From Hyperoplus lanceolatus (Eukaryota > Chordata > Actinopteri > Uranoscopiformes > Ammodytidae): a DNA stretch of 64,000 bases. Under the pieces are notes generated by a model. It did not search any database, had not been told where the DNA came from, and saw only the letters and a program-made list of their open reading frames with translations. Positions within the stretch are counted from its first letter, which is position 1. Each line of letters starts with the position of its first letter. The position numbers and the translations under genes were made by a program. Below, in pieces: positions 25,521-37,300 of the stretch. The stretch covers positions 38,528,501 through 38,592,500 of the forward strand of contig CM049396.1 in NCBI GenBank assembly GCA_026929865.2, written 5' to 3'.

Positions 25521-26839
25521 TGTCTGCTGATTTGTGTCTGTCTCCTTTAAATTGACTGACAGAGTTCCTCTAACCCCCCTGATGGTGTGTGAGACTTTAA
25601 ATTAGGATCCATGGCCCACATTACCCCAATCAATAGTTCCATCTATTAAAACTGCATAGGTGGAACTGGGCGATTTTGACTGGGGTCAAACTAACCCTGA
25701 TAGATTTGTATTTTTAAAAAGCACAAATTAATAGGGAATCCAAAAACAATTATATGAGGTCATTGGGGACAAATTGATCTTGAAGATAGATTAAAGCACC
25801 TGTGAGATCTGACAAAAAGTTTACCTACAGGGTCAATATGACCCCAGTCGGTAGGATGAGGGTTAAGTCTGACCGAACCCCAAGCCTTGTGATTTATGAC
25901 TTGGTACAAGACTCCGTACACAGTCCTTTAATGGGAGATAACGATATGACAATGCAAGGCAAAGAAAAAGCTCCAGCCATCAATTCTAGGGATGCCCCAC
26001 CCCCCAACAACACCACACTATGCTGGGGAAATAAGTCGATGACATACTTGGTTTTGCTACCCCCTATGTATTTGCATTACCTTTGGAATGAAAATGTGTG
26101 TCTTCCCAAGCTGTTTGACATGTCCTGTATTTGGGCTGGAGAGCAGGACTCATCGATTTAGATGTCAGTGCGGAGAACAGGCCGGCCTTCCAGTGCGTTC
26201 ATCCATTAACTGATAAGAAAGTGGCTCCTCTATACTGCCTGCAAGCTCTCCTGATTCTAAAGACTTCTCTATGTGGACACTGAAAGGCTGGTTCCTGCTC
26301 GACAAGCCCATACATTTAGCCTACAGACATGTGCCATATTTACAATGTCATAATGTTCATTTTGACAGTGGGCAGTGGAACTCAATTAAAGGAATAGTTC
26401 AAAATGTTTAGCGTTACAGGAATGGTTTCTGTCGTCCTTTATTTTTTTATTGAGCCAGAGAGTGAGGCAAAAGTAAAAATTAAACATGTTCGACTATATC
26501 TTTAAGGTGAACATTTGTTGTACGCCTTGCTAAAAGATTCTGCTAATAGTACCTGATTTTTTTGTATGAAACCATCAAGCAAGTTCAGAAGGTGCTGAGG
26601 TGCGTTAGCACATCAAAACATTAAAGAGAACAAGCTGCTGGATAGAAAAAAAAAAGCTGAAGCACACATTCAGTCATCTCCATCACATCTGTCAAAAACA
26701 GTCAAAAAGCGTGTACTTAAATGTGGAGACATGTCCCCAGAGCTTCTGAATCGCTGACCTCTGAATCTTTAAAGGGCTTTGTTCTAAAAAACGTGATACT
26801 TGCAAAAACAACTCAAGCTGCAACCAAAAAAGTATTGCA
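25521..26839. other. Intergenic sequence, no recognised feature
   Basis: No gene, RNA or repeat boundary that I can support. The open frame at 25802-26161 has no recognisable motifs and is probably chance. Confidence 0.5.
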
Positions 26840-26935
26840 GGGGGCGCCCTTAGCTCAGTTGGTAGGGCGTCCCCCCCATGGGCCTCGGCCAGCAGCGGAC
26901 CCGGGTTCGATTCCAGTTATCGGGAAACCGGCCCC
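26840..26935 (+). mobile_element. tRNA-derived SINE head fused to a Harbinger-like end
   Basis: GCCCTTAGCTCAGTTGGTAG followed by GGGTTCGATTCC gives A-box and B-box sequence like the SINE at 36306-36491. Right after the B box the sequence becomes GTTATCGGGAAACCGGCCCC (26916-26935), an exact reverse complement of the outer 19 bases of the element at 19557 plus one G. The normal SINE body is missing. Confidence 0.55.
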
Positions 26936-27769
26936 AGGACAGGACTTACCTGGTCAGCTAGGAGAGCAGGTGTGTGTGTCACACAACCTTCTGTTTAACC
27001 AGACTTTTCCTGGCCTGGCAGCAACAGGGAGGACTCTCAAAATGACAACCAAACTGACAGAACACCACATTGGTGGTTCCAAATGAATCATCAAGTGTCT
27101 TTACTCAACAAAAAGAATGATACATCTTTTAAACAATGTACTAAAGCCCCTGCCTAGTGTGACTTTATTTGACCTTGTATTTCCTTCTTCATTTAAAAAT
27201 ATCTTTGTATTTTTATACACAACACAGGCAACTCTTTCAATGCCAGATGCATCAATGTCTCTGTCTACATATTTGACCCTTGCGTGGTCTTGTTAGCTTC
27301 AAAGGCTCCTTTTGCCCGTGTGCTTTGTTTTATAGCGCGGCGAAGCCTTAACTCACAGCGGTCCGTCTACCCACAGCTCGTCCCTCTCCACTCAACCCAT
27401 TCTCACAGGACAGTTTCCTGGGTCAGATTGCATGGTACGGCTGCCTCGTTCACAGATGATAGGCTTCAGTCAAGCAGGAAGGCGGTAATAGAACAATGAA
27501 AGAGAGAAAGACAGGAAAGACATTCCTCTGTTCCACCACACCTCCCACTGCAACCAAAGGATTTACCTCACCCTTGTGCAGAGCATATCAGTATCCATGT
27601 TCAAAGAGAGTCTGCAGAGAGTGTCATGTCATTAAGTGTTACCTACTGACACAACAGGAGCATTTTTCTTTTTGTAACCATATAAAAGGATCCCTGAAGG
27701 GTCTGGGTAGATGATTATCAGACTGAAACACATCTAAAGAAGGGAATATCTCTACAACTACTGTAGATG

Positions 27770-27912
27770 GCACTTGAACTTTCTGGCATCCTTTTGGGAA
27801 AACTGCAATATTCAGTGGTGCCCTGCACACTGGAAAAGGCCCAGAGCCGGAGTCAAACCCAGGTGTGCTGAGATAAGGACTGAGCCTGAATGCTACCCAC
27901 TACACCACAGGA
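27770..27912 (-). mobile_element. tRNA-like SINE fragment
   Basis: Read on the minus strand, GTGGTGTAGTGGGTAGCA is A-box-like and CTGGGTTTGACTCC is B-box-like, spaced as in a tRNA gene. The stems do not pair well enough for a working tRNA, so a tRNA-derived SINE or pseudogene is more likely. Confidence 0.4.
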
Positions 27913-28079
27913 GCAACCCCACAACGTGGTGTTTTCATTGACTGATTTGATCAGATTCACTATTCATTATGAATTGATAATTAATTCACAATTCACTAGA
28001 TTCATTATTTTTATTACACAGTAAACTGAGTATAGTGCAACTAAACGTAGGTGGGTCAATCAGAGTGCAAACAGCCGTG

Positions 28080-28141
28080 ATATATATATATATATAAAAC
28101 AATACAATTTAGCTCTAATAAGGAAAAACATTGTGTGTGTT

Positions 28142-28175
<34 letters not shown>
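28080..28175. repeat. TA and TG microsatellites
   Basis: A short (TA)n run at about 28080-28096 and a (TG)n run at about 28133-28175, in otherwise featureless intergenic DNA (27920-28990). Confidence 0.85.
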
Positions 28176-28176
<1 letters not shown>

Positions 28177-29007
28177 ACTTTGGTGTATATGTGTATTGGT
28201 GGGACATTGATTGCCCATCATTTTTCTGTGTGTGTGTTTGTGTCTGATGTATGGACTTTGGTGACTATGTGAAGTTGTTGGGGTATTTATTTCCCATTAG
28301 TATGTGTTAATAATATCCCTGAAGAGCATGGTGTAAGTCTGACATTCAAATATTTAAGAGAGCTTGATTCTTACAATTAATATGTCAACCTTTCAATATT
28401 TACTATCTCCACCTTGCTTGTTCATTTATTATGTATGGGACGTCATGTGGGTAACTCCCATTCATTTACAATATGCCAAGGAGCTCTATGACAAAAACTC
28501 CATTGTTGAATATGACACATTTTTTTCCTTCTGGCCACCAGTTTTTTTCAGTTCTCATCCATGTGTGGCATGTTAGGCTACATTTCAACTTTATGTCCGT
28601 CTAGCTGAAAGTCAAGTCAATACCGCTTAAGGTAAGTGTTCACCATTTCATTGGGCTGGTTTTGAGGGGGCTTAAATAAATGAAAGCTAATTATGTTTAG
28701 TGTAGCCCACAGAGTTCATGTGAGCAGTTCAGGCCAGGATCTCAGTTATTTATGACTTTGCTGTCAGATATCCCTAGAACCACAGACCTGAAGAAATACT
28801 ATAAGTCAGCATGTGCTAGGAGGTAGCAGCAGCTCAGACAGATACTCTCCAGTGTGCCTAACAATCCAATATCATTAGCATAAGGCATCCAAGAAACCCA
28901 CCATATCCAATCCGATACAAATGCACACACCCACACCCACACAATTGCTGTAATTGCACCTTTATTAGCCTCCCCATTCACACTTTTTACAACCTGGCGC
29001 AAAGAGC

Positions 29008-29186
29008 AGAATAGAATATAATAGAATCTTTATTGTCATTGCACAACAGGTATACAATGAAATTGCAGTGCTTCTTCGACCTGTGTATAATAAATATAAA
29101 AAAAGGAAAACAGTAATAAGTTAATTAATTAAATAGCAAAGAATAAAAGGAGAAACATAGCAATATATACTTTGTTTATTCAGCAT

Positions 29187-29229
<43 letters not shown>

Positions 29230-30960
29230 TGAATTCAAGGACCTGATGGCTCAGGGAAAGAAACTGTTTTTTAGTCTATTTGTCCTGCTGTTGAGGCACC
29301 TGTACCTCCTGCCTGAGGGCAGTAGATTGAACACGTGCTGTCCTGGGTGTGAGGGGTCTGCAGTGATTGCCCTAGCTCTCCTGAGACACCGATTGCTGGC
29401 GATGTCTTCAAGCGAGGGTAGGGGACTGCCAGTGATGTGTTGTGCTGTGTTAATGACCCTCTGCAGGTTATTTCTGTCCATCACAGTGCAATTGGAGAAC
29501 CAAGCCGTGATGCAGTACATCAGGACGCTCTCGATGGTGCTGCGGTAAAAAGCCACTAACAGTTTCTCCTCCAGATGGTTGCGTCTAAGTATCCTTAGAA
29601 AGTGAAGTCGCTGTCGGGCCTTTTTCACCACCGCGGATGTGTTGGTAGTCCAGGACAGGTCCTCGGCTAGGTGTGTTCCGAGGAATTTGAAGGAGGAAAC
29701 CCGCTGAATGCAGTGTGGAGAGTAGTAGCGATGGCGTCCTCTGTTGATCTGTTAGCTCTGTAGGCGAACTGATGGGGGTCCAGGTTTGAGGGGAGACAGG
29801 TCTTGATGTGGTGCAGGATGAGCCTCTCAAAGCATTTCATCACTACTGATGTTAGGGCAATAGGCCTGTAGTCGTTAGGGCACTTTGGAGCAGGTGACTT
29901 TGGGACAGGGATGATGGTAGCTGACTTCAGGCACCGGGGGATGGTAGCCTGTGACAGTGAGAGGTTGAACAACCTGGTTAGGACTCCCACTAGCTGGTCA
30001 GCACAGGCGCAGAGCACTTTCCCGAGTACCCCATCCGGACCGGCTGCTTTCCTGGTGTTCACTGTCTTCAGCACCTGCCACACCTGGTGTTGCTGGAGTG
30101 TGAGTGTGCTGTGACTGGAGGTCTGTGGTGGCCATGCAGCTGTGTGTGGAGCCTCACTCTCGAAGCGGGAAAAGAAGGTGTTTAATTCCTCATCAGCGGT
30201 GGTGGTTGTTACGGGTTTGGAGCCTTTGTAGTTGGTGATGCTCTGTAGCCCCTGCCACACCAGCCGCGGGTTGTTGTTGACGAGATGGTCCTCCACTTTT
30301 CTCTTTTGGGCCGCCTTAGCAGTTTTGATGCCCCTCCGCAGCTCTGCCCTCGCCACGCTGTACTGCTCTTTGTCACCTGACTTAAAGGCAGCGTCCCGGC
30401 TTCTCAGGAGTGTCCGGACTTCTGAGGTCATCCATGGTTTCTGGTTGGGGTAGATCCGGATACGCTTCTCCACAGTAACACTGTCAGTGCAGTGTTTGAT
30501 GTAGAATAGAACAGTCTCCGTGTGCTCCTGTAGATCAGGGTGTTCAAATATGCTCCACTCAGTGCGCTCAAAGCAATCTTGAAGCTGGGAGAAAGCTCCT
30601 TCAGGCCAGATTTTAATGTTCTTTGTTGTAGGTTTAGATTTTTTCCTGAGTGGGGTGTATGCAGGGACCAGGAGCAGTGAGAGATGTTCTGACATGCCCA
30701 GGTGTGGGAGGGGTACTGCTCTGTAGGCTTTCTTCAGGTTGGAATAAACATGGTCTAATGTGTTCTTCCCTCTGGTGGAGCCCTTCACATACTGTACAAA
30801 GTTAGGGAGCACAGTCTTAAGGCACGCTTTGTTGAAGTCCCCTGCCACAATACAAACTCCCTCTGGATGGGCCTGCATTTGTTTGTTTGTGGTGTTGTAC
30901 AGCTGAGAGAGTGCTGTGCTAACATTAGCATCAGGTCGCCCCTCTCTGGAAAATGGCCTC
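29008..30960 (-). pseudogene. Rex1/CR1-group LINE with the reverse transcriptase core deleted
   Basis: On the minus strand the order is the end of an endonuclease (GVCIVAGDFNKACLKTVLPN, LDHVYSNLKKA), a linker (KQKPWMTSEVRTLLRSRD type), and the start of the reverse transcriptase (RKAAGPDGVLGKVLC, ATIIPVPKSPAPKCPNDYRP, HQFAYRANRSTEDAI). It then jumps near 29700 to the C-terminal part (AFYRSTIESVLMYCITAWFS, LPSLEDIASNRCLRRARAI, NLLPSGRRYRCLNSRTNRLK). The palm with FADD and the catalytic aspartates is missing, so it cannot be active. The 3' end reads GCAATGACAATAAAGATTCT, as in Rex1 tails. A (CA)n run at 29192-29225 lies inside. Confidence 0.85.
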
Positions 30961-31003
30961 TAAAAGTGCAGGCGGCTGGAGTGGCTGGGGGAAATAAAGT
31001 CAA

Positions 31004-32188
31004 TTAGTGTACTTCATTAGAGTGCAGTAAACATTCAGAAAGGCCATGACCTGATGAATACAGGCAATGCTTCTTATTTTGATATGAACATAAAAGAGAT
31101 TTACATTTAGTCTCTGCAGGGATAAAAACGTAACTCATCTTCTGGAGTATAATGCAGGAATATTACACTGTTACTTCAGCTGTCAGAAAACAATAACTAG
31201 CGTATGTTAAAACTTTTGTTATTCTATGTATATTCTATGTATATATGTCACCATTACCAGAAGGGGATCACAATACAATTTAGAGATAACGTGATGCTTC
31301 AAAAATAATGTCCAATCGATTTTGATGATGACATTTAACTGGAAAAGTGAAAAATGTGACCCACTGGTGACATGAGAGGAAAAGTCAGCCAATTACCAAA
31401 GTCATTCTGATTCATCTCATGGGCTCCATGGCTATGTATAAAACATTTCATGACAGTTCATCCACTGAGTGTGGGGACATTTGGTTTGGACCAAAGTGAT
31501 GCATCAATATAACGCCATGCGGCTGAAACATACGTATCTAGCTCTGTAAATGAGCATGTAAACAAAGAACAAAGGGGGCCCACCGTAGCAACATGTCAGT
31601 TTACAGAGTCTATAGGCTGTGTATTAACACAGTTTCTTTCCTAGTGTGGATAGTGAAGAGATATTCACTGATTTTGACAACCATTATTCTCCAGAATCCC
31701 TGACACCACCATGACTAAAATATTTACTTCTTGCCTTTAAAGCCCCACATGACCTGTCTCCTCCAACCTGCAGATATTTGACAGAAATCTGCTATCATCT
31801 TGTATCTGGTTGTTCCGAGGGGTTATTCTAAACGTAGGTGAAGATGATTTTGTTTTATGGTCCTAGCTGTTGGAATACCTTGTCAGTATATCTGTGTCTG
31901 TGACTGCATTTCTTAAAATAGCGCTACACACTATGCCACGGAGAGCCTCCCTTCGCACTTTTTATCTTTTTTTAACACTGACCCTATTTCCCTGGCCAGG
32001 CTTACAGCTGGCAGTGTGTTGCCCACTATGGATGTCACCACTTTATATAATGTGTCATGTCTTAAAACTTCCAAACTTGCCATTTTTGACGGGTCTGGAA
32101 GCTGATATGAAAGAGCGAGCTGATGGGCGATGACACAAATAGACAGACGGAATCAAAGCAGTCTACCATTTAGGCTACCGTCTCTCCA

Positions 32189-32221
<33 letters not shown>

Positions 32222-32255
32222 TTGTGTGTGTGATGATGATGCCATTCTGACAGAG
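31004..32255. other. Intergenic sequence, weak LINE-like trace only
   Basis: About 31728-31790 on the + strand reads LAFKAPHDLSPPTCRYL, which faintly resembles the C-terminal end of L2/CR1 LINEs. Nothing else was recognised. A CT and TG simple run lies at about 32186-32232. Confidence 0.35.
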
Positions 32256-32261
32256 AAGTGT

Positions 32262-33262
32262 AATGGCACTTTTCCACCGCATGGTATCAGCTCGACTCGA
32301 CTCAACTCGCATTTTTGGCGTTTCCACCGCATTTTCATGGTACCGGGTACCTGGTAGCGGCTGCTTATTTGGTATCGCCTCGCTCTAGGTTCCAAGTGAG
32401 CTGAGCCGATGCTAAAAGGTGACGTCGGCAGACGGCCGGCCACTGATTGGCCAGAGACTATTGTCTGGCCAATCAGTGGCCGGCCGTCTGCCGACGCTTC
32501 TGATTGGCCAGAGACTACCGGCTTCATTCTGTTTATTCTCCCCAACTCTCCGGGACTTTTGAGTGTATTTACGCTGCGTGCAGCCTACTCTGTCTCTCTT
32601 TCATTTGATTTGCATCACAGATCCGAATTTTTTTTCCATATATTCGCTAAGCTCACCCAGTGTTGGTTGTTGGGGAAGTTACTTTTAACATACGAGAGGA
32701 GACATGTAGGGCAGCTAGCAGCTAGGCTAAATAGCCAGCTGGGACAGACATGATAGCGAGCGATTACATTACAAGCCTCGGACTGAACTGATTATCTCAA
32801 TAAAATATTCAGGTTGAGACACGGCTTGCATTTGAAAACACGTATCCTGAAACAAGCACTAAACAGTCAACTTTATCATGCCCGTGTTTACGTGCATAGG
32901 GATCGTGACGCATCCCTACAGCTGACTGTGTGGCAGAGTCACACATTGGGACAACAACCATCCCTTTTAATGGCCCGTCACAATATTCTTCTACTTCTTT
33001 TAGCAAACAGATACAAGGGGGGTATTTCTTAAACATTTTTCATCCGTGTTTTTGGCGGTTGGTTCAGTTAATAGTGCAACAACTGCTCGTAATTTCTGCT
33101 TTGCTACTTTGCTCCGGAGTAGGCTTTCAGCCCCTTACGACAACCCCGCCCACGTTCAGGAGGTACTATTTGCGGTGGAAAACGACCCGTGCTGCTACCA
33201 AACCAAGTTGAGTCGAGTCGAGTTGAGTCGAGTCGCGCTACATGTGCGGTGGAAAAGCGCTA
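32262..33262. mobile_element. MITE copy A (CTTTTCCACCGC ends)
   Basis: The left end TGGCACTTTTCCACCGCA and the right end TGCGGTGGAAAAGCGC are inverted; TA lies at both edges. Just inside are CTCGACTCGACTCAACTCG on the left and tandem GAGTC units on the right. Much of the interior matches copy B at 39443-40355. Copy A carries an extra perfect palindrome (32423-32496) absent from copy B. Confidence 0.7.
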
Positions 33263-34387
33263 AAAATTCAAATAGCAGCCACCCCCCCACACCAAGCGGC
33301 AGCATTTAAATCCACTCCCCAAACCCAATGGAACCTGGACATCAGTATAATTCAATGTCCGCTATTTCCACTGACCACTTCAGAACACTGGATAGTATTT
33401 CTCACTGTCCTCTCTTTGCTAAGCGCTGCTTGTGAAGCCTGTCTGGAGGGCCTCCTGTGGTGGCTCCATTTTGAGACGTTGTTTGTGTTCTTAAAGTGGG
33501 GGTGGGGGAAATAAATGTTTTTCTCACAGACTCCTCAAGTCTGCCAGCACACTGAAAAGCGTCCCACCACCCACTGCATTTTGTCAGAGTAGTTCAGAAT
33601 GTTTGACCGTGCTGTGGGCCAAATAATGGAACTTGACATCGACTCCAACAAACCCCCCAGCCATACCACTGACTAGATCCTGGGACCTTGCTTGTGCCTG
33701 AATTTCTCCCTACAGAGCCCACTAACAGACCTAGGCAATGTAGATATTGTTTCCCCGCCCTTGTTTGGTTTTATCAGACAAAGTGGTGTGACTTAGAATT
33801 GACCACATAATGAGAAGCTAGTATTAACAAGCAGCAGTACTGTAGATGGGGCTGATAAATAGCTTCTTTTTTTTCCTCCCGTGAGAAACAAGAAATGTTG
33901 GAGTCGATCTTAAGTCTGTGGTTTTTTGGGAGAGGCGTGATGGATGTGTCACACGTTACAGAAAGATAACCAACACTATCTGGCACTTTGACAATTATTA
34001 AGAAAAAAAGGTGGCTGTGTCATCTCATATTCATTATTGTATTAGTCTGTCAGAGAAGCCACATTTGACAGGGTTCATGATGGGGACAGTGCCAGAGTAT
34101 ATGTTTGTTCAGGCGATTCAAGGCAGTGTTATCAGGAGAAGAGCATGCCTAACTGGCTATCACTGGCTGTCTCTGCATTCACATTTTTAGGGGCAGGCTA
34201 AGCATGGTTGGTCTGGCTTAGAAAACTAAACAGTACCCTCTATTGGATAGCACAGAGATTGCATGTGCATTCCATCACCTCAAACTCAGAGAGGACACTC
34301 GACTTGTGTGGGAAAGATGCAGCCACCTCTGTGACCTCTCCATAGGCATATAGGTTCCGTTTTAACATGGGGAGACAGACACATTAA
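33263..34387. other. Intergenic sequence, no recognised feature
   Basis: No motif-bearing frame, RNA gene or repeat boundary was found. Confidence 0.5.
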
Positions 34388-34499
34388 AGCTTTAGTGGGT
34401 AACTTTTTTAAATATAAAATGAATGTCAGTTAGTCAGTTACCAGTTGTAATTACTCAGAATTCCTCCTTTTGGGGCAACAGAGGTTACGCACTATAGCT
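34388..34499. mobile_element. Short MITE with TTAA flanks
   Basis: AGCTTTAGTGGGTAAC at the left and GGTTACGCACTATAGCT at the right are imperfect inverted repeats. TTAA lies at 34384-34387 and 34500-34503. Confidence 0.6.
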
Positions 34500-34801
34500 T
34501 TAAGCAAGGGGTCTCCGGTCTCCTGAAAATGTTGTGTCAAACACTTAATTTCCTGCATTGAGGTGAATTTTCCTGCACCAATTTGTGCCTTTTCTTCTTC
34601 AATTTATGGTGGAAATGTATTTATGTTCTTCAGTTGAACTGTGCAATAGAATGTTTACTTTAAAATAAATGGCAATCAAGATGTGTGTGAAATTTCAAAA
34701 CACATTCTCATGTTAGGTGACTGGAAGGATTTTCACATATGACCAACCATTCCTCAACAACTATGAAATATCATTATGAAATATTATCAAAATAATATAA
34801 A

Positions 34802-36050
34802 TGTTACGATGAGGCAGACAGGCAGGCAGGAAAACAGGACCCAAATGCAAGACGTAAAACTAAAAGATATTTATTGTCCAAAAACTTAACAAAAAAGGCC
34901 AACAGGCGAACATCCAGGAGAAACAGGAAAACATAGAACAAGCACGGGACAGACTCACCAACAGGAAACAATAGTGATGGCAGTCTGACACTGAAGCTTC
35001 GATACGTGCTTCAAACCCTGACCTACAATTCCCAAGAAGCACTGCTTCGAAGCTTGCTTCAGTACGAAAAAAAATCACGTGACATATGACGTCCGAAGCA
35101 GCAACTGCTTCGTTGCCTGAATCACTTGACTGGTCCGCGGCTCGGTGGAGAAGCTTTGAGCTATAAAAGAAACCGGCTCAATCCATAAGCCGTTGAAAAA
35201 CTAAGGCAGCCTACCTCAATACAAATCTTTGAGTGTTCCCCATCCCACATAATTAAGAGTTAGGCTACTCAAGCACACCCAGCCAACCTTGCCCAAAGCA
35301 AGCCTGTCACCGCGGCACGGCCAAATTATTTAATGGAAAAAATTATCACACAATCGGCGCTACAACCGTTTTCGGGAGTTGTGTCCAGTATGTAATAAAA
35401 CTATTCGAAATGTCAATTAAATTAGGCTAGGGGATAACGCATAGACTGAGGTGTGGAGGTTCGGGGTTCGAATCCCGGTCGGTGGCAGAGGTCATTATAT
35501 TGTAGGTTTTTATGAAATGCTGTTTCAATTATATCCTAGCCTAAATCAGTTAGCCTATTTGGACATGGGCTAGGCCAATCCTTTTAAGAACAATTTAGAC
35601 ATCTGTATTTTGATCAATCTTTATTCGTGAATAGATCATGATATTGAGTATTTGGGTTTGTGGGGTGTGTGTGCGTCAAATAATTTTAAAAGCAGGGATA
35701 CTTTGAATCCACTGCAGCCTCGCACTTCGCCAGCAGAGGTCACTGTCACTGAAGCTTCGAGTAATGAACCTATTTTCGAAACATTGGCTCAACTGGTTCA
35801 ATGCTTCATAAAAGCTTCATTTGCCCATCACTAGGAAACAATGCTCGGACAGGGAACAAAGAAACACTGGGGGTTAAATACACACACACACGACAGGGTA
35901 GACAACGAGAGACAGGTGAAACACATTAGGGGCGGGAACAGCAATCAACAAGAGGGAAGCTAGACAGGACATGGGGAGGAAACAAGACAGAGATACCAAA
36001 ATAAAACAGGAAACCACAAAAACCAAGACAGGACAAGACGGACCATGACA
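34802..36050 (-). mobile_element. Solo LTR of an LTR retroelement, fossil
   Basis: On the minus strand it starts TGTCATGGTCCG and ends CATCGTAACA, with the exact 5-bp duplication ATAAA on both sides (34797-34801 and 36051-36055). Inside are a TATTTAACC promoter-like box and an ACAATAAATATC polyadenylation-like signal, as expected for an LTR. No internal region adjoins it, so it is a solo LTR left by recombination. A 5-bp duplication fits Gypsy, BEL or retrovirus groups. A hAT-like element is inserted at 34972-35833. Confidence 0.7.
34972..35833. mobile_element. hAT-like element inside the solo LTR
   Basis: The ends TAGTGATGG and CCCATCACTA are inverted, and GGAAACAA is duplicated exactly on both sides (34964-34971 and 35834-35841), the 8 bp typical of hAT. 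Many GAAGC and GCTTC words flank the core. At about 35430-35487 it carries a tRNA-like stretch with an exact B box (GGTTCGAATCC). No transposase was seen. Confidence 0.75.
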
Positions 36051-36305
36051 ATAAATCTGTCTGAGCTGACACATATCTGACGGAGTTGACAAGTAGCCTA
36101 TATCTTAAGATTTGACATATCTGACAGTGGTGACAAAAACCCAGATGTAGTCATTTTAACCATCAATAATCAATAACAGTGATTTTATAACAGCATATTA
36201 TTGGTTGAGCGTTAATTCAATATTCACATTACAGTCTTTCAATCAGACTAGCTCTAACAGACTCATATCAAATCGCCTCATTTTGTATATCATCCTGTAC
36301 TTTTT

Positions 36306-36491
36306 TTTTTTTTTAAAGATATTTTTTGGGCATTTTTATGCTTTATTGATAGTGCAGAGAGACAGAGGTGAAATGGGGCAGAGAGGGGAGTGACATGCAG
36401 AAAACGACTGCGGGTGGGAATCGAACCCAGGCCTGCTGCTGGGCCCGGCCCGGGAGGGGGACGCCTTACCAACTGAGCTAAAGGTGCCCCC
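36306..36491 (-). mobile_element. tRNA-derived SINE, complete
   Basis: On the minus strand it begins GGGGGCACCTTTAGCTCAG, has A-box sequence TAGCTCAGTTGGTAAGG and B-box sequence GGGTTCGATTCCC, then a short body (CTGCATGTCACTCCCC, CACTATCAATAAAGCAT) and an A-rich tail. The target sequence ATCATCCTGTACTTTTT is duplicated exactly (36289-36305 and 36492-36508, 17 bp), which shows insertion by LINE machinery. The empty site can be read at about 5984-6000. Confidence 0.88.
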
Positions 36492-36928
36492 ATCATCCTG
36501 TACTTTTTAAAGAATCATCCATGACAAAAGAAGATTGTGAGAGTTTCCATAAATACAGTATTAGAAAAACTAAACCCTATTTCTATATTTAATATAATTA
36601 TAATAACTTGAAAACCACCCAAATATGATGCCTTCACATTGACTGTCAACTCCGTCATTGGCCTGTCACCACCGTCAGACAGGAAATCTGACGGAGTTGA
36701 CATATTTAACGTTTCTTAAACATAACAAATGGAATTTATCTAGTTAGCCATTTGGTTTTTCTGTTGATGATTCGTGCTAGTATGAACTGCTTCAGGAAAA
36801 TAAAATTATCGTACATTTCAAATAACTTCTTCAGAAATTGTAAGTTGGTGTTGACATACAGTATCATGGTTGTGACGCAGGACTATCAAGATTTGAAAAG
36901 TAAAATATTCTAAAACTACAACATTTAT

Positions 36929-37300
36929 TAAAACTGCAAGCAGTGATGAACGGGCCCTCGCCCCCTCTCGTGCTGGACGCCGGAAGCGCGGAAGTGTCCG
37001 CGACGCGCTCGATACGGACGCGAGGACGACCTCAGGCCTGGGCTCTCAGCAGGCGGGTGAAGTTTGGAGCGCATGGGACAGTGCAGAGCGAAATTACAGC
37101 AACTTCCTGTTTCGTGGCAATGATGCGGAGAAACTGTGAAGGCCACGGATCCGATAAAACCGGCTTCCCGTGTTACAACCCAGTCTCCGGAGAAAAACGT
37201 CCTCAGAGTACTCTTCCGCAAACCCACGATTACGTAGCTCAGACAACGTTTCGACTTTCTGAATCAACGTCCCATTGTAAAGAGTGGACACTGCGCCCGC
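36929..37300. repeat. Dispersed repeat with CGGGCCCTCGC core
   Basis: ATTAAAACTGCAAGCAGTGA followed by GAACGGGCCCTCGC and CAGGCCTGGGCTCTCA recurs at 55642-55905. The class is unknown; no terminal repeats or coding motif were found. It is CpG-rich compared with its surroundings. Confidence 0.6.

Larger units (their letters stand above)
34615..36928. mobile_element. Partial copy of the 3340-6895 family, with insertions
   Basis: Sequence from TTCAGTTGAACTGTG to TCTAAAACTACAACA follows parts of the element at 3340-6895 in the same order. It is interrupted by a solo LTR (34802-36050, itself hosting a hAT-like element) and a SINE (36306-36491). It lacks the hAT insert that splits the first copy and so shows the empty site. 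Terminal inverted repeats were not found; the right side runs into another repeat family at 36929. Confidence 0.6.

Noticed and set aside
25802-26161. 119-codon open frame
   Set aside because: No motif, no splice context and no start context that stands out; probably chance.
31728-31860. L2/CR1 LINE fragment on the + strand
   Set aside because: Only a short resemblance (LAFKAPHDLSPP) with no further motif, too weak to list as an element.
36410-36491. tRNA gene with good A and B boxes (minus strand)
   Set aside because: It continues into a SINE body with an A-rich tail and exact 17-bp target duplication, so it is the head of a SINE.
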